A stretch of DNA of 64,000 nucleotides, from positions 1 to 64,000 of the forward strand of contig CAVOXF010000006.1 in NCBI GenBank assembly GCA_963700375.1, written 5' to 3'. Origin of the DNA: JAHEEL01 sp963700375 (GTDB lineage Bacteria; Actinomycetota; Acidimicrobiia; Spongiisociales; UBA5794). The notes under the pieces were generated by a model that was not told the origin of the DNA, made no database searches, and saw only the letters and a program-made list of their open reading frames with translations. How positions within the stretch are numbered: the stretch's first letter is position 1; each line of letters opens with the position of its first letter. The position numbers were made by a program, and so were the translations under genes. This document shows, one piece after another, positions 8,472-17,712 of the stretch.

Positions 8472-10841
8472 ATGCCTGCCCGATGGGATCCGCCGCTGGC
8501 TGAAGAGCCCTCCTGGCCCGTCTACGGGGACGGTCCGTTCGTCCTCCTCATCGATGCCACATCGACGATCGAGCGCGAGCTGATCAAGGGCTGGATCGAA
8601 CGCCACCGTCCCGAAGGGGCGCGCGTCGACATCGCATACATCCCGGCCGGCCGGATGATCCGTCGCAGCAAGAAGCCCGACCCGCGGCTCGGTGCCCGTC
8701 TCTCTCTCGACGACGACCCGGTGATGATCCCGCTTCGCGTCGCATGGCTCGCTGGGAAGCAGGGCGGTGAGCGCCGCGTCTCGGTCAAGGACGTCCTCAT
8801 GTTCGGCGATCCGCGCGACCCGAATCTGTTGCGCCAGCGATGGGTCCGCTCCGCGCATCCCGACCGCATTCGAATCATCCTCGCCGAGGCGGCGACCAAA
8901 TCGAACCTCGAAGAGCGCTGGCTCGATCCGACCGGACGCGGCCCCGCGGAAGGAACCTCGTTCGCCGAGTTCGTCGCACTCAAGGCGTGGCTGGCTCTCG
9001 AACGCGCTGAGCGCGCCTTGCGGGGCGCCCGCTACAAGGTGCCGAAGTTCCTCGCTGAGGATCTCTTCTGGTCACGAGGATTCCAGAAGGGGGTGGCCAG
9101 GCTCGCCGTGAAGGAAGATACCCCCCTCGACCGCATGCAGAAGAAGACCGCTCGCTACCTCAAAGAGATTGCCGCCACCCACAACCCGTTCGTGATCGAC
9201 ATCGTGACCGGCGTCATGGCCTGGCTCCTGAGCCTCGGCTACCGGCAGCTCGTCTACTCGAAGGATGACTTGCGCGACCTCTACCAGATCGGCGAGGAAC
9301 ACCCGCTCGTGTTCCTGCCGTCCCACAAGTCGAACTCCGACCACCTCGTGCTGCAGTACGTGCTGTATCAGAACGAGTTCCCGCCCAACCACACGGCCGG
9401 CGGCATCAACATGAACTTCTTCCCCATCGGCCCGTTCCTCCGCCGATCGGGCATCTTCTTCATCCGCCGCGAGTTCAAGGACAACGCCGCCTACAAATTC
9501 ACGCTGCGCCAATACGTCGACTACCTGCTCGAGAAACGCTTCCCGCTCGAGTGGTACCTCGAGGGCGGCCGTTCCCGAACCGGGAAGCTCAGGGCGCCCC
9601 GCCTCGGCATGCTCTCGTACGTGGTTGACGCGTACCTGCGCGGACTCGTCGACGACGTCGTCTTCATCCCGGTGTCCATCGCCTACGACCAGATTTCGGA
9701 TATCGGCTCCTACGCATCCGAGCAACGCGGCGAGAAGAAGGAGAAGGAAGGGTTCGCCTGGGCCCTGAAGTTCGTCGGCAGCCTCCGCCACCGGTATGGG
9801 TCCATCCACGTCCGGTTCGGCGACCCGCTCTCACTCCACGACACGCTTCCGATGGACGCCAACCTCAAGAGTGAGCGCGGTCGCTACGTCATCCCGAAGC
9901 TGGCGTTTGAGATCTCCAACCGGATCAACGACGTCACTCCGATTACCCCGACGAGCCTGGTGGCGCTGGCACTGCTCAGCCACCCCGATGCCGGTCTTAC
10001 GGTTGACCAGACGGTCCTGGCGCTCGAGCCGTTCGTGGGCTACGTCAGGCGCCGGGATCTGCCAACCACCACTCCAGCGGGGACCGAGGTCACCTCGGAC
10101 CTGGTGAGGACCGCGCTGGACGAACTCGTATCGAACAAGGTTGTGTCCCGGGTCGATGGCCTTGACGAGACCGTCTACCTGATCGAACACAACCAGCATC
10201 TTGCCGCCGCCTACTACCGCAACACCATCATCCACTTCTTCGTCAACCGCTCGATCGTCGAGGCATGTGTCGCGGGGATGCGCCGAAGCGGATCAACGGG
10301 ACTCGAGGAGTTGCTGGCCCGGGCGTTCGGATGGCGGGCCATCTTCAAGTTTGACTTCTTCTTCGAGGGTCGCGCCCGATTCCGCGACTCGGTGATCGAG
10401 GAACTCTTGCTGGCCTGTCCGAACGGCGTGGAGCTGCTGAACGAGGGCGACCTCGCTGCGGTCTCGGCCGCCTTCGATCCGCCGGTCAGCCCGGCGGTGC
10501 TGTTGCCGTTCGCCGAGGCCTACCGCATCGTGGCTGCCGTCATCGCTCAAGCCGACCCCAACGAGACGTTGGATTCCGCGACCATCCAACATCGGGCGCT
10601 GCTGCTCGGTCGCCAGGAAGCCGCCCAGGGACGGATCTCCACGCCGGAGTCGCTGTCGACCGAACTCTTCAGCTCAGGAATCGCACTCGCCGAAAACGCC
10701 GGTCTCCTCGGTCGCGGAGATCAGGTTGTGCGGGACGAGTTCCTGGCAGATATCGACGACGCGCTCGCCGATCTCAGACTGGTTCAGACCACTACAACGG
10801 CCGACATGACCATCTCCGCACCTCGCGAAATGACTAGTTGA
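8472..10841 (+). CDS. plsB: Glycerol-3-phosphate 1-O-acyltransferase (PlsB family)
   Basis: This enzyme acylates sn-glycerol 3-phosphate at position 1, the first step of phospholipid synthesis, at the inner face of the membrane. The protein is 789 residues, the size expected of PlsB rather than PlsY. The acyltransferase blocks are clear: HKSNSDHLVL (the HxxxxD catalytic motif) near residue 285, GGINMNFFPIGPFLRRSG, FFIRREF, EGGRSRTGK and a VFIPVSIAYDQI segment. The ATG at 8472 is chosen, 7 nt after the preceding stop; the open frame extends further upstream only through the previous gene. The long C-terminal helical region is family-typical. Confidence 0.93.
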   Translation: MPARWDPPLAEEPSWPVYGDGPFVLLIDATSTIERELIKGWIERHRPEGARVDIAYIPAGRMIRRSKKPDPRLGARLSLDDDPVMIPLRVAWLAGKQGGERRVSVKDVLMFGDPRDPNLLRQRWVRSAHPDRIRIILAEAATKSNLEERWLDPTGRGPAEGTSFAEFVALKAWLALERAERALRGARYKVPKFLAEDLFWSRGFQKGVARLAVKEDTPLDRMQKKTARYLKEIAATHNPFVIDIVTGVMAWLLSLGYRQLVYSKDDLRDLYQIGEEHPLVFLPSHKSNSDHLVLQYVLYQNEFPPNHTAGGINMNFFPIGPFLRRSGIFFIRREFKDNAAYKFTLRQYVDYLLEKRFPLEWYLEGGRSRTGKLRAPRLGMLSYVVDAYLRGLVDDVVFIPVSIAYDQISDIGSYASEQRGEKKEKEGFAWALKFVGSLRHRYGSIHVRFGDPLSLHDTLPMDANLKSERGRYVIPKLAFEISNRINDVTPITPTSLVALALLSHPDAGLTVDQTVLALEPFVGYVRRRDLPTTTPAGTEVTSDLVRTALDELVSNKVVSRVDGLDETVYLIEHNQHLAAAYYRNTIIHFFVNRSIVEACVAGMRRSGSTGLEELLARAFGWRAIFKFDFFFEGRARFRDSVIEELLLACPNGVELLNEGDLAAVSAAFDPPVSPAVLLPFAEAYRIVAAVIAQADPNETLDSATIQHRALLLGRQEAAQGRISTPESLSTELFSSGIALAENAGLLGRGDQVVRDEFLADIDDALADLRLVQTTTTADMTISAPREMTS

Positions 10842-10927
10842 CCACGTTCCGTAGTCGGTGATACACTCGTCGTGGGCAGGCAGCGTCGGAGGAGGGCACC
10901 CGGAACAGGATCATCGGGAGCTCGCCT

Positions 10928-11941
10928 ATGCGCACAGAAAACGACGAGTACGACCGCTTCCCGATCGCGAAGCGCGGCTACGACCCCAACGCCGTCGAGG
11001 CCTATCTCGACCTTGCCGCCGCCGAAAACGATCGCATGCTCAACGAAGCGGCGACTCGTATCGCGAGCCTCGAGCTTCAAGCGGAAGAGGCCAAGAAGAT
11101 GGAAGAGGCCGTCCACCTCACGATTCTCGCCGCCACCAAGGCAAAAGATGACATCATCGAGGCGGCGAAGCACCAAGCCGCAGAGCTCGCAGCCAACGGG
11201 CGAAAGGAAGGCGACCGCATCGTCACCGACGCCCGGATGCAGGCCTTCCAACTCGTCACCGGTGCCCGCAAGGAAGCCGAGACCATCGTTGGCGAAGCGA
11301 GAGCCGAAGCCGCAGCGGTCGCAAGAGTCGAGGGCGTCGCTGCGGCGACCGTCGACGGCACGTCGGAGCGCGAGGTGGCCTTCCAGCAGCGCATCGAGGA
11401 GATGCAGCAAGTCATCGCCGCAATGGAACTCGAACTCAGCACCCGGCCCGCTCCGATCAATGAGCGAGTGGTTGAAGCCGCCGCCCCGGTCGACCAACGA
11501 GTGCCTTCGGAACCCCCAGTCGTAGCGAGCCCGCCGGACGTTGCGGTCGCATCGAGCGCTCCCGTGGCGATGGAATCTGACGACGACGACACCGACATCG
11601 AGATCGTGGTCACCGACAAGCCGGCGATCGACTCGGTCATCGAGATAGCGGAGGACGACACCGAGATCGCCATGACCGAAGATGACGGCGTGCTCGAACC
11701 GGTCGGAGCGCCGTCGCCACGTGAAGCGGGACCCGAAGCCGAACTTGACGCCTCGGACGTGCGGGCCGCCGCGGTGCGGCGGTCGTTCTACTCTCGCCGA
11801 TCGGCGAACCTTCCGCACCTCGGATCCGAGGCCGGTCGCGGAACAATGGCGGCAATGGCGGGACTCCGCACCAACTTCGTCGCAGCGGCGGCGGAAGCCG
11901 ACATCGACCCAGAGCAGACGCCTGCGTTCAAGGCTGTCTGA
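10928..11941 (+). CDS. DivIVA-domain coiled-coil protein
   Basis: This 337-residue protein begins with a DivIVA-like N-terminal motif (YDRFPIAKRGYDPNAVEAYL). A long Ala/Glu-rich coiled coil follows to about residue 150, and the C-terminal half is acidic and probably disordered (stretches such as SDDDDTDIEIVV). Proteins of this type bind curved membrane and organise polar growth or division in Actinobacteria; that role is inferred from family. GGGAG lies upstream of the ATG at 10928. It is not obviously the main Wag31, which is usually near ftsZ, so it may be a second DivIVA-domain protein. Confidence 0.82.
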   Translation: MRTENDEYDRFPIAKRGYDPNAVEAYLDLAAAENDRMLNEAATRIASLELQAEEAKKMEEAVHLTILAATKAKDDIIEAAKHQAAELAANGRKEGDRIVTDARMQAFQLVTGARKEAETIVGEARAEAAAVARVEGVAAATVDGTSEREVAFQQRIEEMQQVIAAMELELSTRPAPINERVVEAAAPVDQRVPSEPPVVASPPDVAVASSAPVAMESDDDDTDIEIVVTDKPAIDSVIEIAEDDTEIAMTEDDGVLEPVGAPSPREAGPEAELDASDVRAAAVRRSFYSRRSANLPHLGSEAGRGTMAAMAGLRTNFVAAAAEADIDPEQTPAFKAV

Positions 11942-12029
11942 CAGATTTGGCGGGGGCGGCACCGACGCTCGGCTGCCCGCCCGGACCGACGCCCAACCGG
12001 GGCCGTCCCCGTCATCACTTCCGTGACGA

Positions 12030-12644
12030 CTAGAAGTAGGGGTTCGCTCCGAGCGCGTGATCGGTCACGTCGACCACCTCGGTGATCTCCGGTACCGCTG
12101 CGAGGATCGCCGTCTCGATGCCCTGCTGCAGCGTGACCGCCGCGAGACCGCATCCCTGGCAACCGCCGCCAAGTTCGAGCATGGCTCGTGACCCGTCAAC
12201 CCCTATGAGGTTCGCAATCCCGCCGTGGGACGCGATCGCAGGATTGATCTGCTCGGCGAGCAATTGCCGCACCTTCTCCTCGGGAGTGCCGGTCAACTCG
12301 ATCTCGTCACCGAGGCCAAGACCCGGGCTGGGTGTGTTCGGGTTCCGGATAACCAAGCCGGCCGACGGCCCCGACGTCGAGAGATCCAGAACGGCGCCGC
12401 GGAGATCGTCCACGGAACCCTCGGCGATTGCCACCGGAAGTCCGTCATGCTGCTCGATGTGATCGGCCGGCGTCACGTCCTCCGGACGAAGGAAGGCCGT
12501 CTCGTAGACGAATCCGTTCGACCCGGCGCCGCTGATCCGCAGTGCAAGGTGAAGGTCGTCGATACCCTCGCCTTCACGAAGTTCGAGGATGGTCGCGAGC
12601 GCTTCCTCGGTGATTTCGATCACGGACGTTTCGGTGTCATTCAT
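12030..12644 (-). CDS. nfuA: NfuA-like iron-sulfur cluster carrier
   Basis: This 204-residue protein has an A-type (HesB/IscA-like) N-terminal domain followed by a NifU C-terminal domain. The latter carries the cluster-binding CxxC as GGGCQGCG (Cys162 and Cys165), with GGIANLIGVDG upstream. The N-terminal domain lacks the three Cys of a true A-type carrier, as is usual in NfuA. NfuA receives 4Fe-4S clusters and delivers them to client enzymes; the window's MiaB and RimO are plausible clients. The ATG at 12644 fits the family N-terminus. It is 31 bp downstream of the acyl-CoA ligase gene on the same strand. Confidence 0.88.
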   Translation of the reverse strand: MNDTETSVIEITEEALATILELREGEGIDDLHLALRISGAGSNGFVYETAFLRPEDVTPADHIEQHDGLPVAIAEGSVDDLRGAVLDLSTSGPSAGLVIRNPNTPSPGLGLGDEIELTGTPEEKVRQLLAEQINPAIASHGGIANLIGVDGSRAMLELGGGCQGCGLAAVTLQQGIETAILAAVPEITEVVDVTDHALGANPYF

Positions 12645-12675
12645 GGAAGACGGGATGCTACCGGTGGGTACCCGA

Positions 12676-14379
12676 CTAGCGGTACAGGTCCTTGATCTGG
12701 TCCGAGAACCGCTCCACAACGACATTCCGGACCACCATTCCCGCCTCTGAACGCTCTCCGTCGTCGAGGGAGAGCGGGCGAGGAAGGAAGCCGATCTTCC
12801 TGATCTGCTCGGCGCGTGCATAGCGCTGGTTCACCTCAGCGACTCGACGCTCGACGTGGGCCATCTCTTCCTCGGTCCCGGATCCGGACGCGACCGACAC
12901 CAGGACTCCAAGCTGGTCGTACCCGTCGCCAACAACCACGGCGTCGACGATGACGGGATCCTCCCGCAGGAGTGCCTCGATCGGCCGCGGGCAGATGTTC
13001 TTGCCGCCCGTCGTGATCACAATGTCCTTCTTGCGGCCGCTGATCGTGAGCAGACCGTCAGACCCGAGGGCCCCCAGGTCTCCCGTGTGGAGCCACCCTT
13101 CGCGGAGCGTGTGATGCGTGGCCACAGGATTGTTGAGATAGCCGGGGAAGACGCTCCTGCCCCTGAGCAGGATCTCCCCGTCGTCGCCGAGCCTCATCTC
13201 GATCCCGGGCAACGGTGATCCGACCGAGCCGAAGCGAGTGGCGCCCTCTCGCGTGACGATCGACGGGCCCGACGCCTCGGACAATCCGTAGACCTCGCGG
13301 ATGAGCAAGTCGAGGCTCGAGAAGTACTCGAGTGTCTCCGGGCTCGCCGAGGCCGCCCCGCTGAACGCCAGCCGCAAGTCGGCCAGACCGACGGCAGCTT
13401 TGACCCGGTCAGTGAACAGATACCGAGCGACCGCGACTGCCGCCTTTCTGATTGCAGACCGCTTCCGGCCGGCGTTCCGTGCGGCACTATTCGAATACGA
13501 GATGCCCATCGCCCACTTCGCGATCGTCGCTTGGACGCCCGTGAGGTTCTCGATCTTCGAGCGGACCACCCGCTCAAACCCCGACCACACGAGGGGGACG
13601 CTGAAGAAGATCGTCGGCTGGATGTCCGGGAGATCGACACGGATTCGCCCGATCGACTGGGCAAATGCGACCGAGTAGCCGGCATGCGCGGCGATGTGAA
13701 TGGTGAACATCTGCTCGGCCACGTGAGACAGCGGCAGGTACGAGAGAACACGATCGGCACTGGTCGGCTCAAACAGCTCCACGGCCGACCAGGACGCGAA
13801 CACGAGATTGTCGTGCGTCAGGACGACCCCGAGTGGACCGCCGAAGCCTGCCGCCGTGTAGATGATCGTCGCCGGGTCGTCAGCGCGAAGCGCTTCGAGG
13901 CGCTCGTCGAACGCCTCGTCGTGAGTGCGCTCGGCACGCCTGAGGAACGACTCCCACGTCACGGCCTCCCCCGATGCCCCCTCCACCGCCACGACAAGGT
14001 CGAGGTTCGGGTGCGGTGTCGACGCGATCTTGGCGACATGCGCGGCCGTCCCCGCAAGTGCGATCCTCGATCCGGAAAGTTCGAGCAGCTCCGTGATCTC
14101 CTCTGCCGAACTCGAGAAGTAGATCCCCACGGGGACAGCTCCGATGGCCATCGCCGCAACGTCGAAGATCACCCATTCCGGTGAGTTGTACGAGAAGATG
14201 GCGACTCGGTCCCCCGGTTCGATTCCGGAAGCGATCAGGGCATTCGCTGTGCGGCGAACCGCATACGCGTACTCGCTCCAGGTTGTTGTCTTCCACCCAC
14301 CCTCCGTGCGCGTTCGCAGGGCGGGAGCGTTCGGTAGGCGCTCTGCGTTCGCCAGCACAAGGTGCGGAATGGTGTGCAC
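12676..14379 (-). CDS. Long-chain acyl-CoA synthetase (AMP-forming)
   Basis: This is a 567-residue member of the ANL adenylating superfamily that would activate fatty acids to acyl-CoA. Recognisable blocks in order are SYNSPEWVIFDVA, SYLPLSHVAEQ, REVYGLSEASGPSI, GWLHTGDLGALGSDG and GRKKDIVITTGGKNICP. The usual P-loop (TSGTTGxPKG) is replaced by YTAAGFGGPLGV near residue 178, a clear departure from the consensus that may lower or alter activity. The catalytic Lys that is usually close to the C-terminus is not obvious (SEAGMVVRNVVVERF). The GTG at 14379 is preferred, with GGGGAGAG just upstream. It diverges from malQ with only about 50 bp between starts. Confidence 0.82.
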   Translation of the reverse strand: MHTIPHLVLANAERLPNAPALRTRTEGGWKTTTWSEYAYAVRRTANALIASGIEPGDRVAIFSYNSPEWVIFDVAAMAIGAVPVGIYFSSSAEEITELLELSGSRIALAGTAAHVAKIASTPHPNLDLVVAVEGASGEAVTWESFLRRAERTHDEAFDERLEALRADDPATIIYTAAGFGGPLGVVLTHDNLVFASWSAVELFEPTSADRVLSYLPLSHVAEQMFTIHIAAHAGYSVAFAQSIGRIRVDLPDIQPTIFFSVPLVWSGFERVVRSKIENLTGVQATIAKWAMGISYSNSAARNAGRKRSAIRKAAVAVARYLFTDRVKAAVGLADLRLAFSGAASASPETLEYFSSLDLLIREVYGLSEASGPSIVTREGATRFGSVGSPLPGIEMRLGDDGEILLRGRSVFPGYLNNPVATHHTLREGWLHTGDLGALGSDGLLTISGRKKDIVITTGGKNICPRPIEALLREDPVIVDAVVVGDGYDQLGVLVSVASGSGTEEEMAHVERRVAEVNQRYARAEQIRKIGFLPRPLSLDDGERSEAGMVVRNVVVERFSDQIKDLYR

Positions 14380-14428
14380 GGCTCTCCCCGAATCGAAACT
14401 GCATCCACGGCATGTACACAATGGTCGT

Positions 14429-15943
14429 ATGCAGGGACTCCGCAGCGACGACCGATCTTCGGGCGTCATCCTACATCCGACTTCCCTTCCCGGACCGTAC
14501 GGCATCGGCGACCTCGGCGCCGCAGCGCATACGTGGGTGGACCGCCTCGCAGCCACCGGCACCGGCCTGTGGCAGATCCTCCCCGTTGGCCCCACCGGAT
14601 ACGGCGATTCCCCGTATCAGTGCTTCTCCGCGTTCGCCGGCAACGCCAATCTCGTCTCACCGGATCTCCTCGCCGGTGACGGCCTGATCGATCCCCCGGT
14701 CGCTCCCCTGTTCCCGAGCGGGTATGTCGACTACGGGGCGGTGATCCCATGGAAGCGGGGCATGCTCTCTTCAGCGTTCGAACGGTTCCTTGCAGGTGGC
14801 GGCGATCCCGAGATCGCGACCGCCTTCGACCGGTTCCGATCCGAGCAGGCGTGGCTCGACGACTACGCCGAGTTCATGGCGATCAAGGCGGCACACGGCG
14901 GCGGAACGTGGCAGGACTGGCCCGACGAACTCCGACTCCGCGACCCGGCTGCGCTTACCGATGCGCGAGAGGTTCTCTCCCACGAGATCGACGACATCCG
15001 GTTCTCGCAATTCCTCTTCTTCCGGCAATGGGATGTCCTCCACCGGCACGCCACGGGCCGCGGAGTCCGCATCGTCGGCGACATCCCCATCTTCGTCGCA
15101 GGCGACTCGTCCGACGTATGGGCGAACCCTGAGCTCTTCCTCCTCGACGAGACGCGCCGGCCCTTGGCCGTCGCCGGCGTCCCGCCGGACTACTTCTCCG
15201 AGACCGGCCAGCTGTGGGGCAATCCGCTCTACGACTGGGACCGTCACGCCGAGACCGGATACGGGTGGTGGATCGAACGGCTGAGATCGACGTTCAGCAT
15301 CGCCGACATTGCACGCGTCGACCACTTCCGTGCCTTCGCCGACTACTGGATGATTCCGGCCGGGTCGGAGACCGCCATCATCGGCGAGTGGGTTGATGGA
15401 CCCGGCGTCGCATTCTTCGACGCGGTTCGAGCCGAACTCGGAGATCTCCCGATCATCGCCGAAGACCTTGGAGAGCTCTCCCCGAAGATCCCGATCTTGC
15501 TCGACCAGGTTGGCCTTCCCGGCATGCGCGTCCTGACGTTCGCCTTCTCGAGCGATGAGTCCGACCCGTTCCTTCCTGGCAACTACCCGATCGAAGCGAT
15601 CGCCTACACCGGCACGCACGACAACGACACCACGCTCGGTTGGTGGAATTCGGCCCCCAAGTCCGAGCGCAAGTTCGCGGCTCGCTATCTCAACCTGGAC
15701 CCAGATGACCCCGTGACCGGCTTCCTCGAAGCCCTCTGGGAGTCGCGGGCGATGTACGCACTCGCTCCCATGCAAGATCTCCTCCGACTCGACACGTCGG
15801 GGCGGATGAACGTACCGGGCACCACCGACAACAACTGGCAGTGGCGTTTGCTGCCCGACCAGTTCGCCGACGACCACGTGATGAACGACCTGCGCGATCT
15901 CAACGAGCGCTACGGACGGCTGTCCGATAGCCAGGTCTCGTGA
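14429..15943 (+). CDS. malQ: 4-alpha-glucanotransferase
   Basis: MalQ (GH77) transfers alpha-1,4-glucan segments between maltodextrins in glycogen or maltose metabolism, in the cytosol. The 504-residue length is typical. Landmark motifs are GVILHPTSLPGPYGIGDLG at the N-terminus, GPTGYGDSPYQCFSAFAGN, IVGDIPIFVAGDSSDVWANP, WGNPLYDWD, ARVDHFRAFADYW with the nucleophile Asp, IIAEDLGE with the acid/base Glu, and YTGTHDNDTTLGWW. The ATG at 14429 matches the usual N-terminus. It is monocistronic here, divergent from the acyl-CoA ligase. Confidence 0.95.
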   Translation: MQGLRSDDRSSGVILHPTSLPGPYGIGDLGAAAHTWVDRLAATGTGLWQILPVGPTGYGDSPYQCFSAFAGNANLVSPDLLAGDGLIDPPVAPLFPSGYVDYGAVIPWKRGMLSSAFERFLAGGGDPEIATAFDRFRSEQAWLDDYAEFMAIKAAHGGGTWQDWPDELRLRDPAALTDAREVLSHEIDDIRFSQFLFFRQWDVLHRHATGRGVRIVGDIPIFVAGDSSDVWANPELFLLDETRRPLAVAGVPPDYFSETGQLWGNPLYDWDRHAETGYGWWIERLRSTFSIADIARVDHFRAFADYWMIPAGSETAIIGEWVDGPGVAFFDAVRAELGDLPIIAEDLGELSPKIPILLDQVGLPGMRVLTFAFSSDESDPFLPGNYPIEAIAYTGTHDNDTTLGWWNSAPKSERKFAARYLNLDPDDPVTGFLEALWESRAMYALAPMQDLLRLDTSGRMNVPGTTDNNWQWRLLPDQFADDHVMNDLRDLNERYGRLSDSQVS

Positions 15944-16009
15944 AGGTGCATCCGCCGCCGTCTGTTGGTAGGGCGCGGCGCCGGAGCCATCACCACAACG
16001 CCGGTTCGA

Positions 16010-16294
16010 TCAGCGAACTTCGACGAGTTCGTGGGTCCTGAGGTTGAGCACGCGTTCGACCGAACTGCCGCCATCGGCGATCCAGCGGGCGAGCGCCTCG
16101 CCGGGAACACGAACGATCCACCACGCAACGTCGGCACTCCCCGACTGGCGGAACGCCGTCCACGCGGCACGGCCCATCTCGATCGCCTCTGCTTCGACCT
16201 CGAATACACCGACCACACGCTCTTGCGTGCCCTGGAATGTCCCGCCTGGCTGGAAAGCGGGCTCAACGAATTCCACCAGTTCGTATTGACTCAT
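16010..16294 (-). CDS. Small conserved-looking protein of unknown function
   Basis: This 94-residue protein has a strong ribosome binding site (AAGGGAAGGAG) 6-8 nt before the ATG at 16294, which makes it credible although I do not recognise a family. The sequence is balanced alpha/beta (EPAFQPGGTFQGTQERVVGVFEV...) with several Trp and no signal peptide. It lies convergently with malQ and back to back with the hpt-like gene, so it may share a promoter region with the latter. Confidence 0.65.
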   Translation of the reverse strand: MSQYELVEFVEPAFQPGGTFQGTQERVVGVFEVEAEAIEMGRAAWTAFRQSGSADVAWWIVRVPGEALARWIADGGSSVERVLNLRTHELVEVR

Positions 16295-16363
16295 ACGGAC
16301 TCCTTCCCTTACCCCAGACCATCATATCGCACCGGCCTAGTGCGGTGGCGTAGGATTGTGGCC

Positions 16364-16870
16364 ATGGAACTCGAATCACGCTTCAGCGCCGAGGACATCG
16401 CGACCGCCGTCGAACGGGTGGCCGGGGAACTCTCCGCCGACTACCCGAAAGACGTACCTCTGCTCGTCGGGATCCTCACCGGTTCGTTCGTCTTCCTCGC
16501 GGACCTGGTACGTGCCATGACCATCGAGGTCGAGATCGACTTCATTCGGGCGCGCTCGTATGGAAAGGGAACGGTGTCATCCGGTGCGGTCGAGATCACC
16601 AAGGACATCGAGCATGATGTGACCGGGCGCTCCGTCATCCTCGTTGAGGACATCCTCGATACCGGACTGACCCTCGACTTCGTCGCTGATCGGGTCAGGG
16701 CGGGGCATCCGGCGGAAGTCAAGACCTGTTCGCTCCTCGTCCGTGAAGGCGCAACACCCTCCGACTACATGGGGTTGTGGATTCCGCAGGGCTTCGTGGT
16801 CGGATACGGCATCGACTATGCCGAGCGCTACCGGGGTCTGGCGGACATCAAGTCGGTACCCGGAACCTGA
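16364..16870 (+). CDS. hpt: Hypoxanthine phosphoribosyltransferase
   Basis: This purine salvage enzyme converts hypoxanthine or guanine plus PRPP to IMP or GMP. The 168-residue protein has the type I phosphoribosyltransferase fold. The PPi loop is GILTGSFVFLADL, the flexible loop region is ARSYG, the PRPP-binding motif is VILVEDILDTGLT near residues 85-98, and the purine-binding end is GLWIPQGFVVGYGIDYAERYRGL. The ATG at 16364 gives the standard N-terminus. It is not next to ftsH or tilS as in many bacteria. Confidence 0.92.
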   Translation: MELESRFSAEDIATAVERVAGELSADYPKDVPLLVGILTGSFVFLADLVRAMTIEVEIDFIRARSYGKGTVSSGAVEITKDIEHDVTGRSVILVEDILDTGLTLDFVADRVRAGHPAEVKTCSLLVREGATPSDYMGLWIPQGFVVGYGIDYAERYRGLADIKSVPGT

Positions 16871-17042
16871 TCCCGGCCTCGGGCGAACACAACGGGCGGG
16901 CGCCTCCGAGAACACCACGGACCCATATGGGCGCGTCTTCTGGCTGCCCCGTCGGACGCCGCTCTCGGCGGTCTAGTCCCGATGGCATTGCGTTCAATCC
17001 ATCTGTACGACGTCGCGCACTTCAGCCATGCTGTGGCCAGGA

Positions 17043-17219
17043 ATGGAGGGCATGTCTACTCAACACCCCACGGGGTTCATCTGTCACGTGTGCGAAGGCG
17101 TCGCGGTTGTCGATCTCGATGGCAAGTATCTCTGTGCAGAGCACGCCATCGACGCGATGACCATCGTCGAGATCGATCTGCGGGCCGAAGAACCCGTCTC
17201 ATCAACTACAGCCGAATAG
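17043..17219 (+). CDS. C2CH zinc-finger-like microprotein, copy 1
   Basis: This is a 58-residue protein with Cys14-x2-Cys17-x13-Cys31-x2-His34, the spacing of a small zinc ribbon. The core reads FICHVCEGVAVVDLDGKYLCAEHA and is followed by an IVEIDLRAEEPV strand. Two similar genes occur at 20610-20780 and 28133-28297, sharing the MEG/MED start, the CxxC, the YL(C)xEH block and (for copy 2) the IDLRA tail. Conservation at the protein level between copies argues that it is a real gene. No good ribosome binding site precedes the ATG. Function is unknown. Confidence 0.6.
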   Translation: MEGMSTQHPTGFICHVCEGVAVVDLDGKYLCAEHAIDAMTIVEIDLRAEEPVSSTTAE

Positions 17220-17712
17220 GCGGCGCCGCGGTCCATGTTGGGTAACCGGGTCGCTCCGCTGCCCCCTCAGCTTCCCGAGGCGTCTGGTTCGGCTGACGCC
17301 CGTCTGAACCTGCACCGGCAGCGGAGCGCGTTCGTCGCGTCACGGTGTGCGGGACTAGTGCATGCGCCGTCGTCAACAACCATTCTCGACGGACGGGGCA
17401 CTGGGTCCCATGATGACGCCAGGAATGGAAGACACCAACCGGCGAACCCCGCACATCCTCGCGCTCACAGCGCATGAGGCCGCCGCGCTCGCCAACGTCC
17501 GGGATCACTCTCGCTGCACCCGGCGCACCGCCGCACCACCAACTGCCTCATCGGTTGGCGCTGCGGCGTCAGTATCGGTGAACCTCGTCGACGCGCCTTC
17601 CCCAACGACGTAGTCGGCGGGGTTCACCGTACATCCGTTCCCGGCGGAGCCCGACTCGCCGCTTCGGCCAGTGGTTCGCGTGACGGTAGCCTCCCGAACC
17701 GGAGGTGGGGCG
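17220..17712. other. Intergenic region without a convincing gene
   Basis: An open frame at 17412-17613 starts with the same GCCAGGAATGGA context as microprotein copy 1 and encodes MEDTNRRTP..., but it lacks the CxxC and CxxH pattern, so at most it is a decayed relative. The end of the region carries GGAGGTGGGG, the ribosome binding site of the next gene. Nothing else stands out. Confidence 0.4.

Noticed and set aside
14771..15877. Long antisense open frame within malQ (and similar ones in plsB, rny, recA and lexA)
   Set aside because: In GC-rich genes the opposite strand often stays open. These frames have no family resemblance or ribosome binding site, while the sense gene is certain.
17412..17613. 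Fourth copy of the C2CH microprotein
   Set aside because: The upstream bases and the MED start resemble the family, but neither CxxC nor CxxH is encoded and the frame is Arg/Ala-rich.
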